DNA from: Roseiarcus sp963832305
GTDB taxonomy: Bacteria; Pseudomonadota; Alphaproteobacteria; Rhizobiales; Beijerinckiaceae
Direction: 5' to 3'
DNA: 64,000 bases
Assembly: GCA_963832305.1 (NCBI GenBank)
Contig: CAWHTU010000012.1
Location: 1 to 64,000, forward strand
This document shows positions 1-8,296 of this stretch, piece by piece. The position numbers were made by a program, and so were the translations under genes. Within the stretch, counting starts at the first letter, position 1. Every line of letters starts with the position of its first letter. The notes beneath the pieces are model-generated. The model saw only the letters and a program-made list of their open reading frames with translations, was not told where the DNA came from and made no database searches.

Positions 1-137
1 CGTTGCTGATCGAGCCACGCCTGGCGTTCTTGCGCCTCCTCGAATTCGCGCCGCTGTAGTTGCGCCGGCGACATGCGTTCGAGCTCGAGAATAGACAAAG
101 GCCGCAGTCGCGACTTGAAGACAGGCGGCGATTTCAT
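1..137 (-). CDS. Small protein of the mobile element, partial at left edge
   Basis: The open frame reads leftwards from an ATG at 137 and runs off the window after about 45 codons. It is charged, with Arg/Glu/Gln-rich helix-forming sequence around LELERMSPAQLQRREFEE. Its start overlaps the stop of the preceding 37-codon gene in a TGATG arrangement, so it is probably translationally coupled. I do not recognise the family. The tight coupling to the helix-turn-helix gene at 247-864 suggests an accessory operon of the integrative element. Confidence 0.45.
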   Translation of the reverse strand, partial: MKSPPVFKSRLRPLSILELERMSPAQLQRREFEEAQERQAWLDQQ

Positions 138-250
138 CACGCCCTCCCCATCTCGACGATGGCGATGTCCGGCTTTGCGGCGCGCAGATTGCCGAGGATC
201 GGCAGCCCCAGCTCATCCATCGGAAGCGCAGCCGGCCTGGCGTCGGTCAT
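137..250 (-). CDS. 37-residue hypothetical protein, translationally coupled
   Basis: A short frame starts at an ATG (250-248) that overlaps the stop of the upstream helix-turn-helix gene as ATGA, and ends at 137. Its own stop overlaps the next start. The peptide has a hydrophobic centre (ELGLPILGNLRAAKPDIAIV) and no domain I know. Back-to-back overlapping stops and starts are the main evidence that it is translated. The length leaves real doubt. Confidence 0.35.
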   Translation of the reverse strand: MTDARPAALPMDELGLPILGNLRAAKPDIAIVEMGRA

Positions 251-864
251 GGCGTCGTGGTCTCCTTGGTTGAGCTTCGTTTGATGGCGTCCAGCACCAT
301 CTGCTTCGCGTCATTGAGGCCGACGTCAGGGTGGTTCTGGCGATAGACATTGACCGCGTGCTCGGTGGCCCGCAGCCTGGGCTCTTCGGAGCCAGCGACG
401 TAGCTGCCGCAAATGAGTTTCAGGCGCTCGGCGTAGACGGCGGCCAGGTCAAGCTGCTGATCGAGAGGCGGCTCGACGACAGGCGGTTGCTGGTCAGCAG
501 GGGGCTCGGGCTCAGGGACTGCGCCTTGCGCTTTACGCGGCCGCGGTCGCGCTTTCGCCTTCGCTTTGCGGCGCTTGCGTTTCGGCGCATCGCTCACCCG
601 CCGCTGCTGGTCGACGACTAAAAGCGGGCCGCTCGGCTCCGATCCGTATTTGAGCGGAGCCATCGGCAGCCCGGCGGCGAACGCCTCAAGATCGGCGCGG
701 TGGATCCTTGCCGCCCTGCCGATACTCCGGACACGAATTTTTCCCGCGTCCCTCAGCACGTAGAGATAGGCGAGACTGATGCCGAGCAGGCGCGCGGCTT
801 CTGGCAACCGCAGGAGGAGGGACGGCTCAGCGGATTCAGGGCGGGAAGCGGACTTGGCGGCCAC
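247..864 (-). CDS. Excisionase-like helix-turn-helix DNA-binding protein
   Basis: This is a 205-residue protein with a GTG start at 864 and a GAGAG Shine-Dalgarno just upstream. Residues about 16-66 match the MerR/AlpA/excisionase-type winged helix: LPEAARLLGISLAYLYVLRD, followed by an Arg-rich wing and HRADLEAF. Residues about 95-115 are a Lys/Arg/Ala-rich basic linker, followed by a Pro/Glu-rich stretch. The C-terminal 70 residues have no recognised domain. It is transcribed divergently from the second helix-turn-helix gene at 1245 and heads a coupled cassette running off the left edge. A directionality or regulatory role for the element is inferred. Confidence 0.6.
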   Translation of the reverse strand: MAAKSASRPESAEPSLLLRLPEAARLLGISLAYLYVLRDAGKIRVRSIGRAARIHRADLEAFAAGLPMAPLKYGSEPSGPLLVVDQQRRVSDAPKRKRRKAKAKARPRPRKAQGAVPEPEPPADQQPPVVEPPLDQQLDLAAVYAERLKLICGSYVAGSEEPRLRATEHAVNVYRQNHPDVGLNDAKQMVLDAIKRSSTKETTTP

Positions 865-958
865 GGCAAATCTCTCGTTAGCCTCATCGCCAGAGCGATG
901 GGGCCGAGCTGATTTTGCGGGTGGGTAGTTCTCCCGCTACGCCTTGAGGCCGTCCAGG

Positions 959-992
959 GCTGACGCCTTTGGCCCCTCGGGCCGACGTCAGC
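959..992. repeat. Nested inverted repeat in divergent control region
   Basis: Seven-base perfect arms GCTGACG and CGTCAGC (959-965, 986-992) enclose a second stem GGCCC/GGGCC with a CTC loop. It lies in the 380-base region (865-1244) between two divergent helix-turn-helix genes. There is no clean T-tract, so it is not an obvious terminator. It could be an operator or a structured 5' leader. I see no other gene in 865-1244. Confidence 0.4.
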
Positions 993-1151
993 GCTGCGCT
1001 TTCTTCGCTTCCCCCCAGTCAGCCGCTTGAAAGCGCGCTTCCGAGATCCGCATGCGGCCGAATGTACGTTCTCCACAAAAATAAATCAACCCCGATGGGT
1101 GGATGACTATAGAACCCCAGTAGGTGTCAGTGGAGGCTAACGCGTTGATAT

Positions 1152-1171
1152 CGTGGCAATTAATGGCCACG
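1152..1171. promoter_or_regulatory. Candidate operator: CGTGGC-N8-GCCACG
   Basis: A perfect 6-base inverted repeat with an AT-rich 8-base spacer lies 74 bases upstream of the helix-turn-helix gene at 1245 and in its promoter region. Symmetry and position fit a dimeric repressor site for one of the two small DNA-binding proteins of the element. No factor is assigned. Confidence 0.3.
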
Positions 1172-1244
1172 GAGCCCCTTTCATTTCCGAGCCCGATGTG
1201 CGCCCCTCTGGCCGTTAACCGACACAGAACGGGGCGAATTGAAA

Positions 1245-1481
1245 ATGGACGTGGAAAAAGTTCAGCGCGAAATGCGGGTCTTGGCGGAGTCGCGCATCAC
1301 CAGATTCGTGGGCGAAGAGCAGATCCTGCTGACAAAGTCGACGGCCGCCAAGGTCTGCAACAAGTCCGTGCCCTGGGTCGACGGCATGGTCGCCAGAGGC
1401 CGGCTGCCGACAGTCCGGGTCGGCGAAAGAAAATTGATTCAACGCCCGGCTCTCGTCGAAGCATTGGTCAATGGGTTGTGA
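1245..1481 (+). CDS. Small helix-turn-helix protein (excisionase/AlpA-like)
   Basis: About 78 residues from the ATG at 1245; a TTG at 1239 is an alternative start. The segment TKSTAAKVCNKSVPWVDGMV followed by RLPTVRVGERKLI is a helix-turn-helix plus wing of the excisionase type, which in P4-like satellites often regulates replication and excision genes. It precedes the primase genes on the same strand and is probably their leading regulator. The function is inferred from fold and context. Confidence 0.55.
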   Translation: MDVEKVQREMRVLAESRITRFVGEEQILLTKSTAAKVCNKSVPWVDGMVARGRLPTVRVGERKLIQRPALVEALVNGL

Positions 1482-1604
1482 AAAGGCCGTCGGCGCGGGG
1501 AACGCTCGACGGCCTCGGAATTCACGAACCATAGCCAGACAACTCGTGAATACCGCAGTTCGTTGAGTTTTCCAAGAGCCGGTGGCCCTCGTTGGAGGGA
1601 CGCA

Positions 1605-2652
1605 ATGGCGAATGTCTTCGAACAAGCTAAGCGCAAAGCGCGAGAGGCGAACATCCTCGATGTCGCCCGCCGCCATAGCGTGCTTACCAGGCTAAAAAAG
1701 ATCGGCGACGAATTTGTCGGCGCCTGCCCCAACTGCGGCGGCACGAATTGCTTCGCAATCAACTCGCGCAAGCGGGGCAAGAATGGAAAGCCAGGTCTGT
1801 TCGTGTGCCGCCGGTGCGGCGAAGGCGGCGACGCCATCGACCTCGAACGGTTCCTCAGCGGGACAAAATTCCGCGACGCGGTCAAGGATCTGAGCGGAGC
1901 CCCAATCGTCGAGCAGGATCCCGGCGAAGCGGCGCGGCGGGCGCGCTGGTGGGCGTTCTGCCGTGAGATCATCGAGGAGACGATCTTCGGCCTGACGCCA
2001 GTGCTGGGCTCGCCCGGAGAGACCTATCTGGGCGAAGAACGCTGCCTCGACACCAGCCTCCGGGCGATACGACGGGCGCTGGAGACTGTCGCAGCCGTCG
2101 GCTGGCATCCGGCGGTCTATTTCTCGCAGAAGGACCCTGACGAGCCTTTCCACGAGCTGCACGGGCGGCGTCTCGGCTGCATCGTCGGAGTGATGACCGA
2201 CCCAGCGACCGGAGAGCGGCTCGGGCCAATCTCGCGGACCTATCTGTTCGGCGGCAAGAAGGTCGGCACAGCGAAGACGCTGAAGCGGGCCGAGAACGAG
2301 CGGCTGGGCGTCGTTAGGATCTCGCCGGACACAGACATCCGGCGGCTTGCGTTGACGGAAGGATACGAAACCGGACTTCGCGTTCCTTGAGATGGGCGGC
2401 GTGCCGGTCTGGTCGGCCGGCTCCCGTATCGTCCTGAGCGGAATCCCCGTCATCGACGCCGTCGATGAGCTCTTGATCGGCGCTGACAATGACGCGCGCC
2501 GACCAGGCGAACGCGGGGCCAGCGAGCGTGCTGCGCGAGCGCTAAGAGCCCGCTGGCTCGGCGCAGGTCGGAAGGCGCAGTGGTTCATGCCGCCCGGCTT
2601 CAAAACGGATTTCAACGACGTTCTCAAGCAACGCAAAGGACACGCGCGATGA
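1605..2652 (+). CDS. CHC2/Toprim DNA primase of mobile element (frameshifted)
   Basis: Starts at the ATG at 1605 behind a strong GGAGGGA. The N-terminal zinc-finger domain has CPNCGGTNCF and FVCRRCGEGGDAIDL, typical of primases that synthesise primers for satellite or plasmid replication. The Toprim part begins with LALTEGYETGL, where Glu is the catalytic residue, but that frame stops at 2388-2390. The rest (GGVPVWSAGS, LLIGADNDA with the second acidic motif, ending FNDVLKQ) continues in the next frame to 2652. Removing one base near 2379 restores GYETGLAFLEMGGVPVW. Either the gene is inactivated or one base is erroneous. The last codons overlap the next gene as ATGA. Confidence 0.75.
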
Positions 2653-4093
2653 GCGGCGACGAAGATGATTTCGCTGCACGGGTCGGAGCCGGAGCGCCTG
2701 GAAGCGGGGCGGGAGGTTGGGACGACGACGACGAAGCACCCGAGTTTTCCGACGAAGATCTCGCGCTGAGGTTCGCCGCCCAATACGTCTATACCATGCG
2801 CTATGTCGCAATGTGGGGGCGATGGTTTTTGTGGAACGGAAAGGTCTGGGCGGCGGATGAAAAAAGGGCGCCTTCAGCTTGGTGCGCGAGGTCGTTCGCG
2901 CAGCGGCGCGCGAATGCAACCCAAAGGCCGCGAAATCGATCGCCAGCGCGAAAACCGTAGCGGCGGTCGAGCGGCTCGCGCAAGCTGATCCGAGACTGGC
3001 GACCAAGGTCGATATCTGGGACGCCGATCCGTGGCTCCTCAACACGCAAGACGGCGTCGTCGACCTGCGCACAGGCAAACTTCGTCCCCACAGCAGCGGC
3101 GACTACATGACGAAGATCACAGCGGTCGGCCCCGGCGGCGACTGCCCGCGGTTCAGACAGTTCATGCATGAAATCATGGCCGGCGACGAGGATACAATCG
3201 CGTTCGTCCAGCGCGTGTTGGGCTATTGCCTGACCGGCGACAGCAGCGAAGAGGTGATTTTTTTCCTGCATGGCACGGGCCAGAACGGCAAAGGCGTGCT
3301 GACGTCGACGCTGGAGTGGATCTTGGCGGACTATTGCAAGTCGGCGGGCGACGAGGTTTTCACGGAAACCAAGAACGATCGTCACTCGACCGAGATCGCC
3401 CGGCTGAAGGGCGCGCGTGTGGTGCTGGTGACGGAGGTGGGGCAAGGGCGCGGCTGGGCCGAGGCCAGGCTGAAGAAGATGACCGGCGGCGACACGCTCA
3501 CGGCGCGATTTATGCGGCAGGACGATTTCGAGTTTAAGCCGCAGTTTAAGCCGCTAATCTCGGCAAACCACAAACCGGAACTCAAGAGCGTCGATGTGGC
3601 CATGAAGCGCAGGATGCACCTCATCCCGTTCGGGGTGACCATCCCGCCAGAAAAGCGCGACAGCGAGCTCAAGGCGAAGTTGAAGCACGAAGGGCCTGGA
3701 ATCCTGCAGTGGCTGATCAAGGGCTGCCTCGAATACCAGCAGATCGGGTTGGCTCCGCCAAAGTCGGTGGTGGCCGCGACAGACGAGTATTTCCAGGGCG
3801 AGGACGACGTTGCGAACTGGATCGAGGAGCGGTGCGAGGTTGATGAGGGGTTCAGCAACCTATCGTCGAGTTTGTTCGCGTCATGGAGGGACTACGCCGA
3901 GAAGGCCGGACTCATCGTCGGCAACAACAAGAGGTTCAAGTCGGAGATGAACCGCCTCGGCTACTTTGAGAAGCGATTAAGCCTTGGCGTTTTCTATGCA
4001 GGTCTGCACGTGCGATTGGACGACCAAGCGACTGACGACCCCGGCGGGGGAGCGAAGCACCCCTTCGACCCAGACCACCTTGAGCCGTTTTGA
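2649..4093 (+). CDS. P4/D5-family primase-helicase (frameshifted at an A6 run)
   Basis: The ATG at 2649 overlaps the previous stop (ATGA). The N-terminus (LRFAAQYVYTMRYVAMWGRW then WNGKVW) matches the D5_N region preceding superfamily 3 helicases. The main body has Walker A GTGQNGKG at 3272-3295, the sensor-like PLISANHKPE, and the Arg-rich MKRRMHLIPF, as in phage/plasmid primase P4 C-terminal domains. The protein would unwind and prime the element's origin. The two parts are in different frames. The change falls at six A's (2860-2865): a seventh A would give a continuous DEKKGAFSLV. This may be mutation, sequencing error or slippage. Confidence 0.75.
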
Positions 4094-4142
4094 GAGGTCG
4101 ACCCACCGGCGGGGGAGGCAATTTCCCGGCAAAATCCTGTTT

Positions 4143-4289
4143 AGTGTAGGAAGTGTAGGAGTCCCTATATAGACGTATATGTATACGCGCGCACAGGGCG
4201 GCGATAATAGAAATCCCTACACTCCCTACACTAGACAAAAGTCGCCTGTTATAACGTAGGGTCGGCGGTTTGCCTACACTCCCTACACT
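4143..4289. repeat. Paired AGTGTAGG iteron-like repeats, putative element origin
   Basis: The octamer AGTGTAGG occurs as three tandem pairs with a one-base gap: 4143-4159 in direct orientation, and 4216-4232 and 4273-4289 in inverted orientation (CCTACACT-C-CCTACACT). Pair starts are 73 and 57 bases apart. The AT-rich patch ACGTATATGTATAC sits between the first two pairs. P4-type satellites carry their cis replication region with iterons next to the primase-helicase gene, which is the position seen here. Origin function is inference; integrase arm sites are an alternative. Confidence 0.55.
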
Positions 4290-4376
4290 TTGCTGACCAG
4301 CAGAAAAATGAGTGGCGTTTTTTAATGGTTTCGGTTAAGCCGATGGTCGGACCACGCAGCCTCCCGCCGCACAAGA

Positions 4377-4394
4377 CACCCAGTTTGCTGGGTG
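4377..4394 (-). terminator. Hairpin terminator at integrase 3' end
   Basis: A perfect 7-base stem CACCCAG/CTGGGTG with a 4-base loop lies three bases beyond the integrase stop codon. The following bases on the minus strand (TCTTGT) are only moderately T-rich. It could also stop transcription arriving from the primase-helicase side. Confidence 0.45.
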
Positions 4395-4397
4395 AAA

Positions 4398-5657
4398 TCA
4401 GGCTCGCAGCGGGACGACCTTGCCGCTCTCGCCGGTCAGGATCGCGCGCAGGCGCCTGTCCCAGGCCGCCAGCGCGGTCGCTTTGCGGTCCATGAAGTCG
4501 TCGTGGACGTAGTGTTTTCGCAGGGTGCGGGTTTCTGAGCCGCCGCCGGCCTCGTGGCCGAGCACAGTGGCGATAAGATCGAGCGGCAGTCCAAGCTTGG
4601 CCATTCCCGTCGCGGTGGTCCGGCGGAGGTCGTGGCTGGAGAAGTGCGCGATTGGCGCCCGCGCGCGGCGGGCGATGATCGCCATTCCCACGAGGCCGCC
4701 AGTCTGGGGTGTTCCGCTGTCGGACACAAACAGTCGGCCGGTGGTCTTCAGTCTTGGTTGGAGGATCTCCAGCGCCAGTCCGACGATAGGCGTGGTTCGG
4801 CTAGAACCGTTTTTTGACCTCGCGGCTGGCAAGTTCCACAACAGGCGGTCAGAACCATCATGCTCCAGTTCCTCGGCCGTCATGCCGGACACTTCGCCCA
4901 CGCGAGCTCCGAGGCACAGCTGCAGCTTGAGGATGTCGGCGATGGGGGCTGGCATGTCGCCAGTTCCGAGCCATGGCCACAGCTCTCTGATTTCGTTCGG
5001 GTCCAGCACACGTTCGCGCGCGACAGGCTGGCCATAAACGCTGAGCCCAGCCGATGGGTCGACTTCGATGATGTCTTGTCGCAACGCCCATCTGAACATT
5101 GCTTGAACCATCGAGCGTTGTTTCTCGGCTGCAGCCTTGTGGCCTTTGTCTGCGACCGCGTCGAAGATCTGGCGCAGATCTCGTCTGCGAATGTCTGTCG
5201 CCTTGCGCTCCATTACGGACGCCAGCGCGCGCCGGATCCTGCCCTCGATAACATTCGCGGTTTTCAGCCGCTCATTCAGTCGCCGCTTGGCGTATTCGGC
5301 AATCAGCCGCTCGACGGTGAAGGATTGGTTATATTCGTTGCGGGCCGCCTCTTCCTCTGCGATCAGATCGCGGCTTTGCCTCGCTGCTGACGTCAAGGCG
5401 TTGGCCTTCTCGCGCGCCGCCTCGATGCTGACGTCTTGGTAGCGGCCTAAGGAAGGCCGTCTGACGCCCTCGCCTTTGATCCGGTAGGCGACGCCCCAGG
5501 TTTTGCCTCCGTCCCGTCCTACGCGCAGCGTCAGCCCTTTGCAGCGCATGTCGGGCACGCGATAGGCGCCGTCCGGGTCGGGCTTCAGCGCCTCGATGAT
5601 TTTGGCGGTCAGCGCGAGCGGCTTCCTGGTCTTCTTCGATTCCGTTTCCGTCCCCAT
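4398..5657 (-). CDS. Tyrosine recombinase / P4-type integrase
   Basis: About 419 residues from the ATG at 5657; an upstream in-frame start at 5750 would add 31 unlikely residues. The N-terminus (PDPDGAYRVPDMRCKGLTLR, then WGVAYRIKGEGVRR) is the arm-binding DUF4102 domain of P4-type integrases. The catalytic set is visible: Arg in LCLGARVGEV, His-x-x-Arg in SSHDLRRTTATGMAKLGL, His in VLGHEAGG and the nucleophile Tyr in LRKHYVH. It would integrate and excise the element at a specific attachment site. It lies at the element's right end, about 150 bases from a truncated host gene. Confidence 0.9.
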   Translation of the reverse strand: MGTETESKKTRKPLALTAKIIEALKPDPDGAYRVPDMRCKGLTLRVGRDGGKTWGVAYRIKGEGVRRPSLGRYQDVSIEAAREKANALTSAARQSRDLIAEEEAARNEYNQSFTVERLIAEYAKRRLNERLKTANVIEGRIRRALASVMERKATDIRRRDLRQIFDAVADKGHKAAAEKQRSMVQAMFRWALRQDIIEVDPSAGLSVYGQPVARERVLDPNEIRELWPWLGTGDMPAPIADILKLQLCLGARVGEVSGMTAEELEHDGSDRLLWNLPAARSKNGSSRTTPIVGLALEILQPRLKTTGRLFVSDSGTPQTGGLVGMAIIARRARAPIAHFSSHDLRRTTATGMAKLGLPLDLIATVLGHEAGGGSETRTLRKHYVHDDFMDRKATALAAWDRRLRAILTGESGKVVPLRA

Positions 5658-5800
5658 GCCCTTATCCGTCCGCTCTTCCGTTGCAACACCGTTGCAACAA
5701 GATTCCGTTGATGACCATAGATATGTATGGAAGTCTACGGAAGAAAACAAGCCGGAAATGCTGGGAATGTCGGCTTATCGCCGATGTATGCGGCCAGTCT

Positions 5801-5881
5801 TTACCGCACACTGACGTCCCTGCCCCAGAATTCAGTGAACCAGCGGCCGACGACGGCCTTGTTGTCTTCTTCCTTGCTCAT
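5801..5881 (-). pseudogene. 5' stub of an NTF2-like ester cyclase gene
   Basis: An ATG at 5881 with a good GAGGAG ribosome site opens a frame reading MSKEEDNKAVVGRWFTEFWG and ending at a TAA after 26 residues. From memory this resembles the N-terminus of SnoaL/ester-cyclase family proteins, which are normally about 130-150 residues. The frame loses similarity just where the integrase-side end of the element begins, so the simplest reading is that element insertion cut the gene. The remainder would lie beyond the element's left end, outside the window. Confidence 0.5.
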
Positions 5882-6024
5882 GGAAATCGCTCCTCGCGCA
5901 TTTTTATCGGAGGAACATCGATCGCTCGATGATACCCGAGCGAACGGCTAAACCTTGCGTGCGGGCGCCACACTCCGCTTCTTGCCCTGGAATTGGCGGT
6001 GGGCGCGCGCGCTAATCGTTACGA

Positions 6025-7116
6025 CTACGCTCCGACCTGTCCCCGGTGCCGCAGGAATGCGTCGGCCAGCACGCACGCGACCATCGCTTCGCCGACCGGG
6101 ACCGCGCGGATGCCGACGCATGGGTCGTGACGGCCTTTGGTGACGATCTCCGTCTCCTCGAGGGCGCGGGTAAGCGTGCGGCGCGGCGCCAGGATCGACG
6201 ACGTCGGCTTGACGGCGAACCGTGCGACGACCGGCTGTCCGGTCGAGATGCCGCCGAGTATGCCGCCGGCGTGGTTCGACAAGAACCGCGGCTGGCCGTC
6301 ATTGCCCCGCCGCATCTCGTCGGCGTTCTCTTCGCCGGAGAGCTCGGCCGCCGCGAACCCGTCGCCGATCTCGACCGCCTTGACGGCGTTGATTCCCATC
6401 AGCGCCCCGGCGATTTCCGCATCGAGCTTGCCGTAGATCGGCGCGCCCCAGCCGGGTGGGACGCCCTCGGCGACAATCTCGATCACGGCGCCGATCGAGG
6501 AGCCGGACTTGCGGATCTCGTCGAGATAGCCGGCGAAGCGCTCGGCGGCGACAGCGTCGGGAGAGAAGAACGGATTCCGCCCGACCTCGTCCCAGTCCCA
6601 GCGGGTCCGGTCGATCCTGAGTTTCCCCATCTGCACCAAGGCGCCGCGAATGCTGACGCCGGGGATCACCTTGCGCGCGATCGCGCCTGCCGCGACCCGC
6701 GCCGCCGTCTCGCGCGCCGAAGCGCGGCCGCCGCCGCGATAGTCGCGGATGCCGTATTTTGCCTCATAGGCGTAGTCGGCGTGGCCGGGACGGTACTTGT
6801 CCTTGATCTCGCCGTAGTCCTTCGACCGCTGATCGACATTGTCGATGAAGATCCCGATCGGCGTTCCGGTCGTCACCTGCCCGCCTGTCGTTTCGTCAAT
6901 CATCACGCCGGAGAGGATGCGGGCCTCGTCGGGCTCGCGCCGCTGGGTGGTGAAGCGCGAGCCGCCGGGCCGGCGCCGGTCGAGCTCGGTCTGGATGTCG
7001 GCCGCTTCGAGCGGAATTCGCGGCGGGCAGCCGTCGACGACGCACCCGATCCCCGCGCCATGACTCTCGCCGAAGGTGGTGACGCGGAAGAGATGGCCGA
7101 AGGTGTTATGGGACAT
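6025..7116 (-). CDS. aroC: Chorismate synthase
   Basis: 363 residues from MSHNTFGHLF at 7116. The enzyme converts 5-enolpyruvylshikimate-3-phosphate to chorismate, the last shikimate step, using reduced FMN. Family signatures are present: TTFGESHGAGIGCVVDGCPP at the N-terminus, the central RPGHADYAYEAKYG and GGGRASARETAARVAAGAIA segments, and the C-terminal FAVKPTSSI. Length is normal. It stands alone between the element boundary and a divergently transcribed secreted peptide. Confidence 0.95.
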   Translation of the reverse strand: MSHNTFGHLFRVTTFGESHGAGIGCVVDGCPPRIPLEAADIQTELDRRRPGGSRFTTQRREPDEARILSGVMIDETTGGQVTTGTPIGIFIDNVDQRSKDYGEIKDKYRPGHADYAYEAKYGIRDYRGGGRASARETAARVAAGAIARKVIPGVSIRGALVQMGKLRIDRTRWDWDEVGRNPFFSPDAVAAERFAGYLDEIRKSGSSIGAVIEIVAEGVPPGWGAPIYGKLDAEIAGALMGINAVKAVEIGDGFAAAELSGEENADEMRRGNDGQPRFLSNHAGGILGGISTGQPVVARFAVKPTSSILAPRRTLTRALEETEIVTKGRHDPCVGIRAVPVGEAMVACVLADAFLRHRGQVGA

Positions 7117-7274
7117 GACGGACCTTGCGCGTACATACGGACGGTTCTGCACCGCGTCAAACCCGTGGCGGCGCCCAATTCCCGCCATGCTGCATTCATT
7201 GCCAATTCATGTTGACGGGCGCATGCCCCCGCCCCGCCAAACCAGAGTCGAACGACTCGCATGGAGACTGTACA

Positions 7275-7517
7275 ATGCTGAAGACATTCGCCGCACTCGG
7301 AATCTCCGCCGCGATCGCTTTCGCGCCTCTCGCCGCCTTCGCTCAGACCGACACGACGGCGCCTGCGGCAGGCGCCGCTCCCGCCGCCTCCGACGCGATG
7401 GCGCCGGCCAAGGACTCGATGAAGGCGAAGACGAAGAAGCCGAAGCACATGGCCAAGAAGACGAAGAAGACCGGCGACACGATGGCGCCGGCCGCTCCGG
7501 CTGCGCCCGCGCAGTAA
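7275..7517 (+). CDS. Small secreted Lys/Ala/Pro-rich protein
   Basis: 80 residues starting at the ATG at 7275. Residues 1-23 are a clear Sec signal peptide ending AAFAQ. The mature part is low-complexity: Ala/Pro-rich, then a Lys-rich core (MKAKTKKPKHMAKKTKKTG), then Ala/Pro again. Short lysine-rich periplasmic proteins of this kind are common in Hyphomicrobiales with no assigned function; envelope or nucleic-acid binding is only a guess. A terminator follows. Confidence 0.7.
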   Translation: MLKTFAALGISAAIAFAPLAAFAQTDTTAPAAGAAPAASDAMAPAKDSMKAKTKKPKHMAKKTKKTGDTMAPAAPAAPAQ

Positions 7518-7546
7518 TTCGTCAACCCACAATCGAACTCGGCAAA

Positions 7547-7583
7547 ACGAGCCGTCCCATCCGACCGATGGGGCGGCTTCGTT
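7547..7583 (+). terminator. Intrinsic terminator
   Basis: A long GC-rich hairpin with a stem of about 15 pairs (AACGAGCCGTCCCAT against ATGGGGCGGCTTCGTT, one bulge and one mismatch) and a CCGACCG loop is followed by TGCGTTTG. It lies 30 bases after the secreted peptide's stop. Confidence 0.6.
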
Positions 7584-7652
7584 GCGTTTGGCCTCGCCGC
7601 TTTCCCGGCCGCCTGCGCCATGTCAAACTCGCGGGCTTTCCCGGGAGGCGCA

Positions 7653-8252
7653 ATGGCGAGCGCGGAGTTCTGGTACGAGTTCGCAAGCACCTATTCCTAT
7701 CCCGCGGCGCTCCGCGTCGGCGCGCTCGCCGAGGCGCGGGGGGTGAACCTCGCGTGGCGTCCGTTCCTGCTCGGGCCGATATTCGCCGCCCAGGGCTGGC
7801 GGGACTCGCCGTTCAACATCTACCCCAACAAGGGCCGGTACATGTGGCGCGACCTCGAGCGCACGTGCGCCGCGATGGGCGTCCCGCTCGTCCGACCTGA
7901 GCCCTTTCCGCAAGCCAGCCTGCTCGCGGCGCGGGTCGCGCTGGCGCTTGAGGGCGAGGCGCGGGCCGACTTTTCCCGCCAGGTCTACATGGCCGAATTC
8001 GGCCGCGGCTTGCCGATCGCCGATCGGGCCACGATCGCGTCCCTGCTCGCGGCATGCGGGGTCGATCCCGCCGCAACGCTCGAGCGGGCCGAAAGCGACG
8101 CCAACAAGGCGGCGCTCAAGGCCGAGTGCGCCCGGGCGACAGAGATCGGCATCGTCGGCGCGCCGTCAATCGTGACCAGCGACGGCGAAGTGTTCTGGGG
8201 CAACGATCGGCTCGAACAGGCGCTCGACTGGGCGGCGGGGGCGCAGACTTGA
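7653..8252 (+). CDS. DsbA-fold 2-hydroxychromene-2-carboxylate isomerase family protein
   Basis: 199 residues from the ATG at 7653 behind GGGAGGC. It has the kappa-class GST/DsbA thioredoxin fold: FWYEFASTYSYPAALR at the N-terminus, an active-site Ser rather than a CxxC, then WRPFLLGPIF and the C-terminal cis-Pro region GIVGAPSIVTSDGEVFWGNDRL. Members isomerise hydroxychromene carboxylate in naphthalene degradation or act as glutathione-dependent isomerases. No aromatic-degradation neighbours are present, so the substrate is unknown. Confidence 0.8.
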   Translation: MASAEFWYEFASTYSYPAALRVGALAEARGVNLAWRPFLLGPIFAAQGWRDSPFNIYPNKGRYMWRDLERTCAAMGVPLVRPEPFPQASLLAARVALALEGEARADFSRQVYMAEFGRGLPIADRATIASLLAACGVDPAATLERAESDANKAALKAECARATEIGIVGAPSIVTSDGEVFWGNDRLEQALDWAAGAQT

Positions 8253-8296
8253 GCAGGGACGACTATGGCGCCGCTTGATCGGCCCCCTCATCGCAC

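Larger units (their letters stand above)
4094..4397. other. 304-base non-coding stretch between primase-helicase and integrase
   Basis: No credible gene. It contains the AGTGTAGG repeat cluster, an AT-rich patch (about 4164-4190, unusual in this GC-rich window) and a terminator-like hairpin, each listed separately. The organisation suggests the replication origin of the element plus the convergent 3' ends of two genes. Confidence 0.5.

Noticed and set aside
988..1170. 60-codon minus-strand ORF in the divergent control region
   Set aside because: Sequence looks moderately protein-like but there is no ribosome site and it overlaps the operator-like repeat and promoters.
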